From positions 2,144 to 41,722 of the forward strand of contig NZ_MUFP01000022.1 in assembly GCF_001996165.1 (NCBI RefSeq): 39,579 bases of DNA, read 5' to 3'. This stretch comes from Salinivibrio proteolyticus (GTDB lineage Bacteria; Pseudomonadota; Gammaproteobacteria; Enterobacterales; Vibrionaceae). Under the pieces are notes generated by a model. The model saw only the letters and a list, made by a program, of their open reading frames with translations. It did not search any database and was not told the DNA's origin. Positions 30,993-39,579 of this stretch are shown piece after piece; the first letter of the stretch is position 1; each line of letters opens with the position of its first letter. A program made the position numbers and the translations under genes.

Positions 30993-31967
30993 ATGACATC
31001 GCTGCCCCTTATTCGTCGAACCGCTATAGCCATGCTCGCACTTCCCACACTCGGCCATGCAGCAGGGTTTGGCGTGACGATCGAAAATGACAGTCCGCTC
31101 GGCGAAGATAATCAATATACCAGTGGCGTATATGCCCATTGGCACAGTGATTGGTCTGACGATGTCACCACCACATCGGTGGCGCCGATACGTTGGTTTG
31201 CAGAGCAATTGCCTTTAAACCCGGAGGCCCGCCAAGCTTGGAGTATGGACATCGGCCAGATGATGTGGACTCCGAATGACATCACCTTCACCACACCGCA
31301 ACCTAACGAACGTCCCTACGCGGGGCTGATTTTTATCGAGCCGGGTGTGTATCAGCAAACGCCTGAACGCGTCGATAAATGGTCGGTATTGTTTGGCATC
31401 GTAGGGCCTGCCTCTTTGACCGAACAAGGACAATCTTACGTGCACAAGCTTATCGACTCACCGGACCCCAAAGGATGGGACTATCAGGTGCGAAATACGC
31501 CGGTGGCACAGTTTGCCTACGAACGCCACCAGCTTCTTCATCGGAGCGAATATCAAGAGTGGGGCGTATCTGGACGCGCAGATATTGGTAACTTTCGCAG
31601 TGAAGTATCCGCCGGGCTCAGCTATCGCATCGGGCTAGACTTAGCGAATTCCTATGGTGGGATCAGTTTTGAGCCCGGTCGCCACCTTGACAGCCGAATG
31701 TTTGATGCCAGCACCCAAGGCGCATTTTTTTACACCGCTGTGCAAGGTCGGTACCGTGCCAATGACATCACCATTAATGGCGATAAGCCCCCCGAAAACG
31801 CAGACATTGATATGACCCATTGGCAAGCCAGTGCCGCGGCCGGTTTCGCTTATTACCAACCGCGCTGGGGCACTGACGTGAGCGTTGCGCTGCACAGTAA
31901 GGACTATCAACAAGCGACTGACGACACCTACAGTTACGTATCATGGACAGTCCACTATCGTTATTAA
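30993..31967 (+). CDS. LpxR-family outer-membrane lipid A 3'-O-deacylase
   Basis: A 324-residue outer-membrane beta-barrel. The signal peptide (MTSLPLIRRTAIAMLALPTLGHA) is followed by AGFGVTIENDSPLGEDNQYT, placing Asn and Asp at mature positions 9 and 10, as in the active site of Salmonella LpxR. NERPYAGLIF, LFGIVGPASLTEQGQSYVHKLI (with the conserved His) and GWDYQ follow the family pattern. The C-terminus VSWTVHYRY ends in an aromatic residue, typical for barrel insertion. LpxR removes the 3'-acyloxyacyl group from lipid A with Ca2+, which remodels the surface and lowers endotoxicity. Its last 4 bp overlap the convergent DMT gene. Confidence 0.9.
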   Translation: MTSLPLIRRTAIAMLALPTLGHAAGFGVTIENDSPLGEDNQYTSGVYAHWHSDWSDDVTTTSVAPIRWFAEQLPLNPEARQAWSMDIGQMMWTPNDITFTTPQPNERPYAGLIFIEPGVYQQTPERVDKWSVLFGIVGPASLTEQGQSYVHKLIDSPDPKGWDYQVRNTPVAQFAYERHQLLHRSEYQEWGVSGRADIGNFRSEVSAGLSYRIGLDLANSYGGISFEPGRHLDSRMFDASTQGAFFYTAVQGRYRANDITINGDKPPENADIDMTHWQASAAAGFAYYQPRWGTDVSVALHSKDYQQATDDTYSYVSWTVHYRY

Positions 31968-32839
31968 CGGTTAACTGGCAGAGGCTCTACGGCTTGTTTC
32001 ACCACAGGTCGAGCGCCTCGATCAGACCATTTCATCCATACCAAGGAGGTAAGGATCAATCCAATACCGACCCACTGCATGGGTTGAAGTGTTTCATTAA
32101 CCCACAAGACCCCGAGGGTGACAGCAGTCAGTGGGTTCAAAAACATAATGATCGACTGGCGATTGGGGCCTAATACGGTAATCGAGCGTATATAAGCCCA
32201 GTAACCTACCGCAGTATTCAACACAATTACCCAGATCAAACCCGGAACGGCATGGAGGCTGATTGCCTGTGGAGGTCCTGCCAGTAACCACGCAAACGGG
32301 ATTAACATCACGCCACCAATGACCAACTGCCACGCGGTTAAACCAAAGATATCTTTGGCCTCCCAGCGCTTCATCCACAAGGTCGACTGCGCGACAAAGA
32401 CGGTGGCGGCTAACATCGCCCCTGCACCAACCCAATCAATGTCGGTAGAAGGGTTAAGGAGTAGCCCCACCCCAGCCAAACCGAGCAGTGCCAACATCAA
32501 CATCTTTAACTGAGGGCGTTTCCCTTCTGTTAACCACTGCAACAACATCAATACGAGCGGTAAGGTCGCTCCTAATGTCCCGGCAACCGCACCCGGTAAA
32601 CGATAAGCGGCCACAAATAACAACAAAAAGAACGCTGCGATATTAAAAAAGCTCACCGCGAGCATGCGCGGCACGCTCAACGGTAAGCCGCGACGACTAA
32701 TCAATAGCATCAGCAAGCCTGCTGGTAATGCGCGCCACACAGCCATCCAATAGGGAGACAGATCCGCCAAGAATAGTGCCACAGCGGAGTAAGTGCTCCC
32801 CCAAAAAATCGGTGCCAATACCGCAATCAAATAATGCAT
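31964..32839 (-). CDS. EamA/DMT-family transporter
   Basis: A 291-residue inner-membrane protein with ten helices and two EamA repeats. It starts MHYLIAVLAPIFWGSTYSAV and contains WRALPAGLLMLLISRR in the first repeat, AATVFVAQSTLWMKRWE at the join, and FLNPLTAVTLGVLWVNE in the second, a typical DMT pattern. The substrate cannot be deduced; relatives export amino acids or metabolites. It is distinct from the EamA-like gene at 24753-25670. It is transcribed alone from a promoter in the 160-bp gap shared with the isochorismatase-fold gene. Its 3' end overlaps the lpxR-like gene tail to tail. Confidence 0.88.
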   Translation of the reverse strand: MHYLIAVLAPIFWGSTYSAVALFLADLSPYWMAVWRALPAGLLMLLISRRGLPLSVPRMLAVSFFNIAAFFLLLFVAAYRLPGAVAGTLGATLPLVLMLLQWLTEGKRPQLKMLMLALLGLAGVGLLLNPSTDIDWVGAGAMLAATVFVAQSTLWMKRWEAKDIFGLTAWQLVIGGVMLIPFAWLLAGPPQAISLHAVPGLIWVIVLNTAVGYWAYIRSITVLGPNRQSIIMFLNPLTAVTLGVLWVNETLQPMQWVGIGLILTSLVWMKWSDRGARPVVKQAVEPLPVNR

Positions 32840-32998
32840 ACCTTGCCCTCACTTATCTTAATGTGAAGATATATTAGTGCTCCAGTTGATTTATATCAAG
32901 TATCTTTATGTGATGATAATAACTTGTGCGATGGGCCTCGGCGAAGAAAAAACCGTCCTGCTACGCTTATTACTCCCTGAAAACAAAAGGATAGTGTC

Positions 32999-33538
32999 AT
33001 GATTAATACAGAAAATGCTGTCGTCATTCTGATTGACGTACAAGGAAAACTGGCGCAGAAAGTGGTAAATAGCGATGCGCTACACCAAAAGACCGCGCAA
33101 CTGCTACGCGCCTGTCAGCATTTTGATGTACCCGTTATTTGGATGGAGCAACTGCCGGATAAACTCGGCCCAACTTCTCCATCGCTCGCCGCGCTGTTGC
33201 CCGAGAACACCCCCATCGCTAAGCAAACTTTCAGCGCTTACGCCCACCCCGAAGTGCAGCAAAAGCTAAAAACGCTCAACCGTAAACAAGTGATTTTATG
33301 TGGCATCGAAACGCACATTTGTGTCTACCAAACCGCTTGCGACCTCCTTCGTGCTCATTATCATGTCCACGTGGCAGTCGACGCGACGTCCTCGTGCCAT
33401 ACCAATCACCATCAAGTAGGTCTGAGCATGATGCAACAACATGGTGCATGGATAACCGTGGTTGAATCTTTGTTATTCGAGTGGCAACAACAAGCCGGTG
33501 GTGGCGACTTTAAACGCTTTTTATCGTTGATCAAATAA
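32999..33538 (+). CDS. Isochorismatase-fold cysteine hydrolase
   Basis: A 179-residue cytoplasmic hydrolase of the isochorismatase-like family. The catalytic triad is visible: Asp13 in VVILIDVQGKL, Lys75 in TPIAKQTFSAY, and Cys108 in CGIETHICVYQTA. The cis-peptide-bearing GIETH stretch is conserved. Members resemble YcaC and hydrolyse amides or unknown substrates; true isochorismatase activity is unlikely without siderophore genes nearby. AAGGA sits 8 nt upstream of the ATG. It is probably monocistronic. The following 165 bp up to proX hold no gene. Family secure, substrate unknown. Confidence 0.92.
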   Translation: MINTENAVVILIDVQGKLAQKVVNSDALHQKTAQLLRACQHFDVPVIWMEQLPDKLGPTSPSLAALLPENTPIAKQTFSAYAHPEVQQKLKTLNRKQVILCGIETHICVYQTACDLLRAHYHVHVAVDATSSCHTNHHQVGLSMMQQHGAWITVVESLLFEWQQQAGGGDFKRFLSLIK

Positions 33539-33703
33539 GCGCAGGTCGGCGCCATGCAAAGCCTTCTACTTCTTAGATAGATGCTTGTAGTAATTTCGAC
33601 GAGCCCGCGGCACATCGTGATCCATCTGGCGTGCCATGCACTAACAATTTGGTTAGTGGTCTAATATTATTGTGAATGCGTGAAAAAGAAGAAGGGAAGC
33701 ACT

Positions 33704-34699
33704 ATGTACAAGCGAATCATTGCCGCCAGCCTGTTAGCGGTAGGCGCACTGCCCGTGAATGCGGATGATCACACCTGCGGCAAAGTGACCATTGCCGATA
33801 TGAATTGGAACTCTGCAAGCTTAATTGCCAATATCGACCGTTTTATTCTCGAGCATGGTTACGGATGTGATGCAGAGCTGGTGCCGGGTGACACCATGCC
33901 GACCGGTACCTCGATGGTCGAAAAAGGAGAGCCCGATATTGCGCCGGAATTTTGGAGCAACTCAATGCGTGAAGGACTGCAACGTGGTATCGACGAGGGC
34001 CGGATTCGCTATGCAGGAAAAGCCTTGATTGACGGCGGTGAAGAAGGATTCTGGGTGCCGCAATATCTCGTCGATGACTACCCTGAGCTGAAAACCATTT
34101 CGGGGGTTAAAGCGAATGCCAAACTATTTACTCACCCTGAAGACCCCTCTAAATCTGCATTCTATGGCTGCCCCGCCGGTTGGAATTGCCAGATCACGTC
34201 AACCAACCTCTTTCGCGCCCTCAACCTTGCCGATAGCGGCTTTGAAATGGTTGACCCTGGCTCTGGTGCTGGCTTAGCCGGTTCAATCGCCAAAGCTTAT
34301 GAACGTAAAGAACCTTGGTTCGGGTATTACTGGGCGCCCACGGCCGTGCTCGGCAAATATGACATGGTCAAAATAGACTTTGAATCCGGCACCGATATTG
34401 ATCACTACAAACAATGTGTGACCGCGAATGACTGTCTCAACCCAAGGGTCACTATGTATCCCGCGGCTGATGTTGATACCGTGATCACCGAACGATTCGC
34501 AAAGCGTGCACCAGACGCCGTGGCTTATCTCGAAACACGAGGCTTTACTAACGATCAAATGAATACACTGCTTGCCTGGATGGAAGAAAATCAGGCCGAT
34601 GGCGAATATGCCATGACACACTTTTTAATTGAGCACCCTGAGATCTGGACATCATGGGTGTCCGATGATGTCGCCGATAAAATCAACAATGCACTTTAA
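33704..34699 (+). CDS. proX: Glycine betaine/proline-type ABC binding protein ProX-like
   Basis: A 331-residue periplasmic binding protein of the OpuAC/ProX family. The ATG at 33704 follows AAGGGA and opens a signal peptide (MYKRIIAASLLAVGALPVNA); an in-frame GTG at 33680 would add eight polar residues. KVTIADMNWNSASLIANIDR and PDIAPEFWSNSM are the expected ligand-pocket strands. Six Cys residues (HTCG, YGCD, YGCPAGWNC, QCVTANDC) probably form disulfides in the periplasm. Trp residues for an aromatic cation box are present (NW, FW, GW, YYW). It likely takes up betaine, proline betaine or choline. The permease and ATPase genes follow (X-W-V order). Confidence 0.92.
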   Translation: MYKRIIAASLLAVGALPVNADDHTCGKVTIADMNWNSASLIANIDRFILEHGYGCDAELVPGDTMPTGTSMVEKGEPDIAPEFWSNSMREGLQRGIDEGRIRYAGKALIDGGEEGFWVPQYLVDDYPELKTISGVKANAKLFTHPEDPSKSAFYGCPAGWNCQITSTNLFRALNLADSGFEMVDPGSGAGLAGSIAKAYERKEPWFGYYWAPTAVLGKYDMVKIDFESGTDIDHYKQCVTANDCLNPRVTMYPAADVDTVITERFAKRAPDAVAYLETRGFTNDQMNTLLAWMEENQADGEYAMTHFLIEHPEIWTSWVSDDVADKINNAL

Positions 34700-34707
34700 C
34701 CTCACTC

Positions 34708-34728
34708 AGCGCAGTCTTTGGCTGCGCT
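34708..34728 (+). repeat. Hairpin between proX and proW
   Basis: AGCGCAG (34708-34714) and CTGCGCT (34722-34728) make a 7-bp stem with a 7-nt loop. There is only a short T-rich tail (TTTCC after GCGC). It lies 9 nt after the proX stop and could protect the proX message or cause weak termination. Confidence 0.5.
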
Positions 34729-34761
34729 GCGCTTTCCCCGCAGTAAAGGAACCCCCTGAAA

Positions 34762-35658
34762 ATGGCAAATTCATGGCTAACTGATGTGCCTGAAATGAGC
34801 AGACGAGATCTGCTTGAAATACGTAAAACCCTCGACGGTGCCTATCGCAGCTTCTCCCGTGAATACGGCGAATCTATCGAGTCTTTTTTTGACCCCTTAC
34901 TTAACTTTCTGGTTTGGTTCGAAGATTTGTTGCTGTCGACACCGTGGTGGTTAGTGATCGCGATTCTGGCCGGTATTGCCTATCTGGCCAGCCGCTCGTG
35001 GAAACTGCCTCTGGCCGTGGTGGTCGCATTCACGGCCATCGGCTATCTAGGAATGTGGGAAGACACCATGAGCACCATGAGTATTATTCTCGTCTGTACC
35101 CTGCTCGCGATTGGTGTCGGTGTACCGATTGGGATAGCCATGTCAAAGTCAGACCGTACCCAAGCGATTGTCACGCCACTTTTGGATGTTATGCAAACCA
35201 TGCCGGCATTCGTCTATCTGATTCCAGTGGTTATGTTGCTTGGGATCGGGAAAATTCCCGGTGTCATTGCCGTGGTGATTTATGCCATTCCGCCGGTGAT
35301 CCGATTAACCAATTTAGGCATCCGATTGGTCGATAAAGATGTTCTCGAAGCAGCTACCGCCTACGGTGCCAGCGGCATGCAGCGGCTTTTCCAAGTTCAG
35401 CTACCCTTGGCAATGCCCACCATTATGGCCGGTATTAACCAAACCATCATGATGGCCTTGGCCATGGTTGTTATCGCATCCATGATTGGTGTGGCAGGCT
35501 TGGGACAACCCGTTCTCAAATCCATTACTAACCAATACTTTACCCTAGGTCTTCTGAACGGTTTAGCCATTGTGGCGCTCGCCATCATTTTTGACCGCGT
35601 TTCACAAAGCTACGCCAAACGTGCGCAGCAGCATTTAAAAGGAAGTGAGCATGACTGA
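34762..35658 (+). CDS. proW: Glycine betaine ABC transporter permease ProW-like
   Basis: A 298-residue permease. A hydrophilic N-terminus of about 50 residues precedes six to seven helices. TPLLDVMQTMPAFVYLIPVVMLLGIGKIPG, quoted here in parts (LLDVMQTMPAF, then VMLLGIGKIPG), is the conserved ProW core, and EAATAYGASGMQRLFQVQLPL is the EAA loop that contacts the ATPase. NQTIMMALAMVVIASMIGV and GLG follow as usual. It forms the membrane channel for the osmoprotectant taken up by ProX. Its stop overlaps the ProV start by 8 nt, with the ProV ribosome-binding site inside its last codons. Confidence 0.95.
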   Translation: MANSWLTDVPEMSRRDLLEIRKTLDGAYRSFSREYGESIESFFDPLLNFLVWFEDLLLSTPWWLVIAILAGIAYLASRSWKLPLAVVVAFTAIGYLGMWEDTMSTMSIILVCTLLAIGVGVPIGIAMSKSDRTQAIVTPLLDVMQTMPAFVYLIPVVMLLGIGKIPGVIAVVIYAIPPVIRLTNLGIRLVDKDVLEAATAYGASGMQRLFQVQLPLAMPTIMAGINQTIMMALAMVVIASMIGVAGLGQPVLKSITNQYFTLGLLNGLAIVALAIIFDRVSQSYAKRAQQHLKGSEHD

Positions 35659-36877
35659 GCCAACCCATGACACGCTGATTGAAATTGAAGGCCTGTACAA
35701 GGTGTTTGGTAAACACCCTCACAAAGTGATGGCCAGTGTGAAAGACGGAAAAAGCAAAGATGACTTGCTTCAACAAACTGGGCATACCATTGGGTTAAGT
35801 GATATCAACCTCTCGATTCGACGCGGTGAAGTCTTCGTGATCATGGGACTATCGGGGTCAGGGAAGTCTACCCTTATCCGTCACTTTAACCGTCTGATTG
35901 ATCCTACCGAAGGTGCGATTCGCATTGAGGGCACGGATATTATGCAGTTTTCTCAACAAGAGTTGCAGCAATTCCGCCGTCATAAAATGTCGATGGTATT
36001 TCAACGATTTGGCTTATTACCGCACCGTACCGTTAAAGAAAATGTCGCGTTTGGGTTGCACATTCAAGGCGTGGCCAAAAAGGAACGCGACGCCACAGCC
36101 CAACAGTGGTTATCAACCGTTGGTTTGGAGGGGTACGCGGACCAATACCCTGCGCAATTGTCAGGGGGCCAGCAGCAACGGGTAGGACTCGCGCGTGCCT
36201 TGTGTACCGATGCCGATATTTTGCTCATGGACGAAGCCTTCTCTGCGCTGGACCCGCTTATTCGCAGCGAGATGCAAGATCAATTGATTGAGTTACAAGA
36301 GAAGTTACATAAGACCATCGTGTTTATTACGCATGATCTGGATGAAGCCTTACGCTTGGGCGATCGCATTGCGATTTTGCGCGATGGTAAACTCGTACAG
36401 GTTGGTGAGCCCGTCGATATTCTATTGCGTCCAGCAGATGACTATGTGGAAGCCTTTGTCAAAGATGTGAATCGCGCCCGCGCACTAACGGTGGAGACGG
36501 TGATGCAGCCGCAGATTTGTCGCATAAGCGCCAATACCATTGGCGATGCCATCACGCAAATGCGCCAACAGAAAGCCAGCTATGGCTATTATGTCACCGA
36601 AGATGGCTACCAAGGCACACTAAGTGAAAAAGCACTCAGCAAAGCTGATCCCAGTACACAAATTGATGCCAGTATGATTGAAGATGTGCCTGCTATCGAC
36701 CAAGACTCCTTGCTTGAACAAGTGATCCCAGACACGCTGGCATCGAAGTGGCCGCTCCCTGTTTTTGACAAAGAAGGGGAATTGATTGGCCACCTTTCAC
36801 GCCAAACGGTTGCCACGATTCTCAGCGAGAAAGCCGCCTCCACAAAGGATCCCGACGCTCCCGCGATTGCGAGCTAA
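35651..36877 (+). CDS. proV: Glycine betaine ABC transporter ATPase ProV-like, with CBS domains
   Basis: A 408-residue ATPase. The ATG at 35651 is chosen because AGGA lies 8 nt upstream; a GTG two codons earlier is possible. Walker A is GLSGSGKST, the signature LSGGQQQRVGLARAL and Walker B LLMDEAFSALDP. The N-terminal HPHKVMASVKDGKSKDDLL insert is typical of ProV/OpuAA. After residue about 275 come two CBS-like repeats (ETVMQPQICRISANTIGDA and the IGHLSRQTV end), which in OpuA sense ionic strength, so transport may be salt-gated. It completes the proXWV operon. A 10-bp hairpin follows the stop. Confidence 0.95.
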   Translation: MTEPTHDTLIEIEGLYKVFGKHPHKVMASVKDGKSKDDLLQQTGHTIGLSDINLSIRRGEVFVIMGLSGSGKSTLIRHFNRLIDPTEGAIRIEGTDIMQFSQQELQQFRRHKMSMVFQRFGLLPHRTVKENVAFGLHIQGVAKKERDATAQQWLSTVGLEGYADQYPAQLSGGQQQRVGLARALCTDADILLMDEAFSALDPLIRSEMQDQLIELQEKLHKTIVFITHDLDEALRLGDRIAILRDGKLVQVGEPVDILLRPADDYVEAFVKDVNRARALTVETVMQPQICRISANTIGDAITQMRQQKASYGYYVTEDGYQGTLSEKALSKADPSTQIDASMIEDVPAIDQDSLLEQVIPDTLASKWPLPVFDKEGELIGHLSRQTVATILSEKAASTKDPDAPAIAS

Positions 36878-36883
36878 CAGGTG

Positions 36884-36909
36884 ACAGCGGCTATTTTATT
36901 AGCCGCTGT
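36884..36909 (+). terminator. Probable terminator hairpin after proV
   Basis: ACAGCGGCTA and TAGCCGCTGT form a perfect 10-bp stem with a TTTTAT loop, 6 nt after the proV stop. No T-run follows, so it may be a weak terminator or a 3'-end stabiliser. Confidence 0.55.
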
Positions 36910-37032
36910 GTTCATCAAACTAAACAGTGATATTAGTCGCAAATCACACTATTGAGACAGGTGTCATTCCCCTGCAACAGTCGCTGCCTAACCTGCCCCT
37001 CATCCGAACATGAGTAGTTGGTAGGAAACAAC

Positions 37033-38631
37033 ATGAGTGTACGACAGCGACTGTTAATCGCATTTTCCCTCTTTATTGCATCCACGATTGGGCTAGGAAG
37101 CTTATCGCTGTGGATTTCATCCCGCTCTGCGCAAGCCTCTTCAGAATATGTCAATCAACAGCTGCCTGAAGTCTGGGCGTTGCTCGCGCTGGAACGCGAT
37201 CACCGCAACTTGGTCAACTTATCGCAAAAAATCAAAGCACAGTTATTGTTCTGGAATGAAATTCAGCCGCAGTTTGAACAACTTCATCAAGACTATCAGC
37301 AAAGCTGGCAAGCACTCTCTCGCTCTCCGTCGCTCGCAACCTGGCGCGCGAAACATCAAGCCGATAAACAGGCATTCGATGACTATCTCGTCCAGCTAGA
37401 AAAAACCATCGCTGCCAAAAGCTTCTATGATGCGGGGAGGTTAGTCGACTTTGATATGTATCCGGCCGTTGATCCTATGCTGCTCGCTATCAACGAGAAG
37501 CTGGCCGAAAGGCAATCTCATGCGAAACACTCTGCAAGCGGGCTGATCACCTTTCTAAACCAACAAGCGCATACCGTGTATATTGGTTGTGGCGCCACCT
37601 TACTCTTGGCATTGGTATTGATGACATGGTTGCGCAAAACTGTGGTGGTTCGCTTGGATCATATCGCTAATGCCTTAACAGATATTGACCAGCGTTCCGA
37701 TCTGAGTACCCGCCTCACCGATCGGTACAGTGATGAGGTCAGTGCAGTCGCGCGGGCCTCTAATAACTTACTCGACAAGTTCTCGCATTTTGTCACTGAC
37801 ATTCAATCGCGAACGGCCGAATTAGATGGTCAATCTGACACGCTCGATACCCAAAGCAAACAAGTCGCACAGATTAACCAGCAGACCCGTCGTCAAGTCG
37901 ACGACGTTGCCCAATCTCTCACCGTCATGGAAAGTGCCACCACAAACATTGCCAGTGCCATTCATGATACGCGCGAGTACATTAGCAAAGTGTCGCACGA
38001 TAACGACGAGATCCAGCAACAAATGCGGACTACCGACGCCGCTATCGCACACAGTGTGGGTATCGTGGAGAAGGTATCGTCAACCATGGCAACACTGAAA
38101 CAAACCAGTGAGCAAATTGCAGGGGTCATGGATGTGATTGAAGGGATTGCGGAGCAAACTAACCTACTAGCATTAAATGCAGCCATTGAGGCCGCGCGTG
38201 CCGGCGAGCATGGCCGAGGGTTTGCGGTCGTTGCCGATGAGGTCCGAGGGCTGTCACAGCGTACGGCACAATCGACCGGTGATATTCGCAATTGGATTAA
38301 CGATCTCTTAGGACAAGTTGATACCGCCAGTTCACTGCTCACAGAAACACAAACGGCCAGTGCCTCCAACCAGCAAGCTAGCGTTCGTCTTCAAGGCTTT
38401 CTCAGTGATATGCATGCCACATTCCAAGGCTTAGAACAATTGAGCGCCGAGGTAGAAGCCGCATTGGCCTCACAGCACAAGGAAATTGAACATCTCACTG
38501 CTGGCCGACGTGCGCTCAAGCAAGGCAGCCAATCGCTCACTGAAGCCATCAATACAACCAGCGACGTCAGTGCCCAGTTGAGTCATCAATCGAGTGCACT
38601 CACCACGCTAACCGACCAATTTCAGACTTAA
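37033..38631 (+). CDS. Methyl-accepting chemotaxis protein
   Basis: A 532-residue transducer. The ATG at 37033 follows AGGA; an in-frame TTG lies 15 nt upstream. Helix 1 (about residues 7-30) and helix 2 (about 182-202) flank a helical periplasmic sensor of about 150 residues, which resembles a four-helix-bundle ligand domain. A HAMP linker ([22 protein letters not shown]) follows. The signalling hairpin contains [20 protein letters not shown] and [18 protein letters not shown], the universal tip that binds CheA and CheW. There is no C-terminal NWETF-like pentapeptide, so methylation would rely on freely diffusing CheR. The ligand is unknown. The adjacent proXWV suggests osmolyte sensing only as speculation. 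Confidence 0.95.
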   Translation: MSVRQRLLIAFSLFIASTIGLGSLSLWISSRSAQASSEYVNQQLPEVWALLALERDHRNLVNLSQKIKAQLLFWNEIQPQFEQLHQDYQQSWQALSRSPSLATWRAKHQADKQAFDDYLVQLEKTIAAKSFYDAGRLVDFDMYPAVDPMLLAINEKLAERQSHAKHSASGLITFLNQQAHTVYIGCGATLLLALVLMTWLRKTVVVRLDHIANALTDIDQRSDLSTRLTDRYSDEVSAVARASNNLLDKFSHFVTDIQSRTAELDGQSDTLDTQSKQVAQINQQTRRQVDDVAQSLTVMESATTNIASAIHDTREYISKVSHDNDEIQQQMRTTDAAIAHSVGIVEKVSSTMATLKQTSEQIAGVMDVIEGIAEQTNLLALNAAIEAARAGEHGRGFAVVADEVRGLSQRTAQSTGDIRNWINDLLGQVDTASSLLTETQTASASNQQASVRLQGFLSDMHATFQGLEQLSAEVEAALASQHKEIEHLTAGRRALKQGSQSLTEAINTTSDVSAQLSHQSSALTTLTDQFQT

Positions 38632-38643
38632 ACCGACATCAAA

Positions 38644-38672
38644 AAGCCACCTTCATTAACTTAAGGTGGCTT
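38644..38672 (-). terminator. Terminator of the metC transcript
   Basis: AAGCCACCTT (38644-38653) and AAGGTGGCTT (38663-38672) form a 10-bp stem. On the minus strand it runs into five T just after the metC stop; on the plus strand the T-run is interrupted, so it acts mainly for metC. Confidence 0.8.
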
Positions 38673-38680
38673 ATCAGCTT

Positions 38681-39579
38681 TTACTGGGCCGCTTTAATGC
38701 GTTCAAAGCCTGCTGCTAAGTCAGTGATCAAATCCTCTACCGCTTCTAAACCAATGTGCACGCGGACTAAGGTGCCACTGAAACTCACCTTACCGGCAGG
38801 ACGAATACGGTTGAGTTGTTCAGGTTGATTGGTCAACAGCAACGACTCAAACCCGCCCCATGAGTACGCCATGCTAAAGTGCTGTAAATGATCACAGAAC
38901 GCTTCCAGCTGTGCATCGGTAAGTCTTTGGTCAAACACAAACGAAAACAAGCCATTACTCCCAGAAAAGTCTCGCTCAAAAAAGACATGTCCGGGGCAAT
39001 CAGAAAATGCAGGGTGAAGGACATGCGCGACTTCCGGCTGCTCTTTTAGCCATTGCGCAATCTGTAGAGCACTTTGTTGATGTTGCTTCAGACGCACCCC
39101 TAGGGTACGCAACCCTCTTGCCGCTTGATACGCCGTCTCGGCATCAATGGTTTGTCCCATCAAATAGGCACGTTCTCGTAGCTGCGGCCAACAGCGACGA
39201 TTTGCCACCGCGGTGCCGAGCATATGATCAGAGTGGCCAATAATATACTTGGTGCCGGATTGAATCGAAATATCGACCCCATGTGTTAAAGGCTGATATA
39301 AAACGCCAGCAGCCCAGGTGTTATCCATCATAATGATTGCCTCTGGCGCTTTGGCGCGAATCGCTTGCACCATGGCTGGCGTATCATGGACTTCCATGGT
39401 GTACGACCCAGGCGACTCGAGAAACACAATCCGGGTATTAGGCCGAATACGCTCAGCGATTTGGGCTCCTTCAAGCGGATCGAAAAACTCAGTCTCGATC
39501 TGCATATCGGCAAGGATAGTTTGGCAAAAGTCTTGTGTGGGCTCGTAAGCCGAGCCAGTCACCAGAATATGGTCGCCCG
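38681..39579 (-). CDS. metC: Cystathionine beta-lyase (N-terminal part outside window)
   Basis: The C-terminal 298 residues of a Cys/Met-metabolism PLP enzyme; the reading frame stays open to the right edge ([14 protein letters not shown]). The PLP lysine is in [18 protein letters not shown]; the substrate-phosphate pocket contributes [15 protein letters not shown]. The [11 protein letters not shown] segment near the end and [15 protein letters not shown] are typical of MetC rather than MetB or MetZ. It cleaves cystathionine to homocysteine, pyruvate and ammonia in methionine synthesis. The start codon and promoter are not visible. A terminator lies just after the stop. Confidence 0.92.
   Translation of the reverse strand, partial: GDHILVTGSAYEPTQDFCQTILADMQIETEFFDPLEGAQIAERIRPNTRIVFLESPGSYTMEVHDTPAMVQAIRAKAPEAIIMMDNTWAAGVLYQPLTHGVDISIQSGTKYIIGHSDHMLGTAVANRRCWPQLRERAYLMGQTIDAETAYQAARGLRTLGVRLKQHQQSALQIAQWLKEQPEVAHVLHPAFSDCPGHVFFERDFSGSNGLFSFVFDQRLTDAQLEAFCDHLQHFSMAYSWGGFESLLLTNQPEQLNRIRPAGKVSFSGTLVRVHIGLEAVEDLITDLAAGFERIKAAQ

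Noticed and set aside
1..39579. CRISPR arrays, tRNA or rRNA genes, insertion sequences, prophage genes
   Set aside because: No regularly spaced repeats, no cloverleaf or rRNA sequence recognised, and no transposase, integrase or phage protein seen.

Overview
The window reads as chromosomal DNA of a halophilic or marine gammaproteobacterium. A Vibrionaceae member, possibly Salinivibrio-like, is my best guess. This is inferred from gene content (RavA/ViaA, NhaD, a TeaABCD-type ectoine TRAP transporter, a ProXWV betaine transporter, LpxR, EamA), mid-range GC and enterobacterial-style signals (Fur box, Pho box, CRP-like palindrome, intrinsic terminators). No species can be proved from the sequence alone. 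I saw no rRNA, tRNA, insertion sequence, phage gene or CRISPR array.

Layout. 1-1779: a truncated LysR regulator divergent from a CidA/LrgA-LrgB holin-like pair, with palindromic operators between them. 1900-3758: an exported MsrAB fusion, then pyroglutamyl peptidase. 3852-5807 (minus): a class I glutamine amidotransferase, a lipoate ligase-like protein and a cytochrome b562. 5974-6741: a Fur-boxed siderophore-interacting reductase. 6848-9007 (minus): an oligopeptidase B-like protein with a lipoprotein signal. 9212-10614 (minus): a translationally coupled SatD-like/DUF3307 pair. 10748-13430 (minus): an ABC-F ATPase and an MFS exporter behind a leader with two tandem terminator hairpins. 13798-15944 (minus): a membrane diguanylate cyclase, parvulin PpiC and a HIT protein.

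16452-19865: teaABCD-like ectoine/hydroxyectoine TRAP transporter with its UspA-type subunit. 19969-21399 (minus): the Na+/H+ antiporter NhaD. 21907-24603: a three-gene ABC importer of the TrpXYZ type. 24753-25670: EamA. 25664-28799 (minus): viaA and ravA. 29167-30006: a solitary PstS-like protein behind a three-unit Pho box. 30015-30854 (minus): SseA. 30993-31967: an LpxR-type lipid A deacylase. 31964-32839 (minus): a second DMT permease. 32999-33538: an isochorismatase-fold hydrolase. 33704-36877: proXWV. 37033-38631: a methyl-accepting chemotaxis protein. 38681-39579 (minus): the C-terminal part of cystathionine beta-lyase.

Themes. Salt adaptation is prominent: ectoine uptake, Na+ extrusion and betaine uptake lie within about 20 kb. 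The two segments most worth follow-up are the SatD/DUF3307 pair, whose cytoplasmic partner carries class III cyclase-like motifs plus a helix-turn-helix, and the attenuator-controlled ABC-F/MFS operon, which looks like an inducible ribosome-protection plus efflux module.
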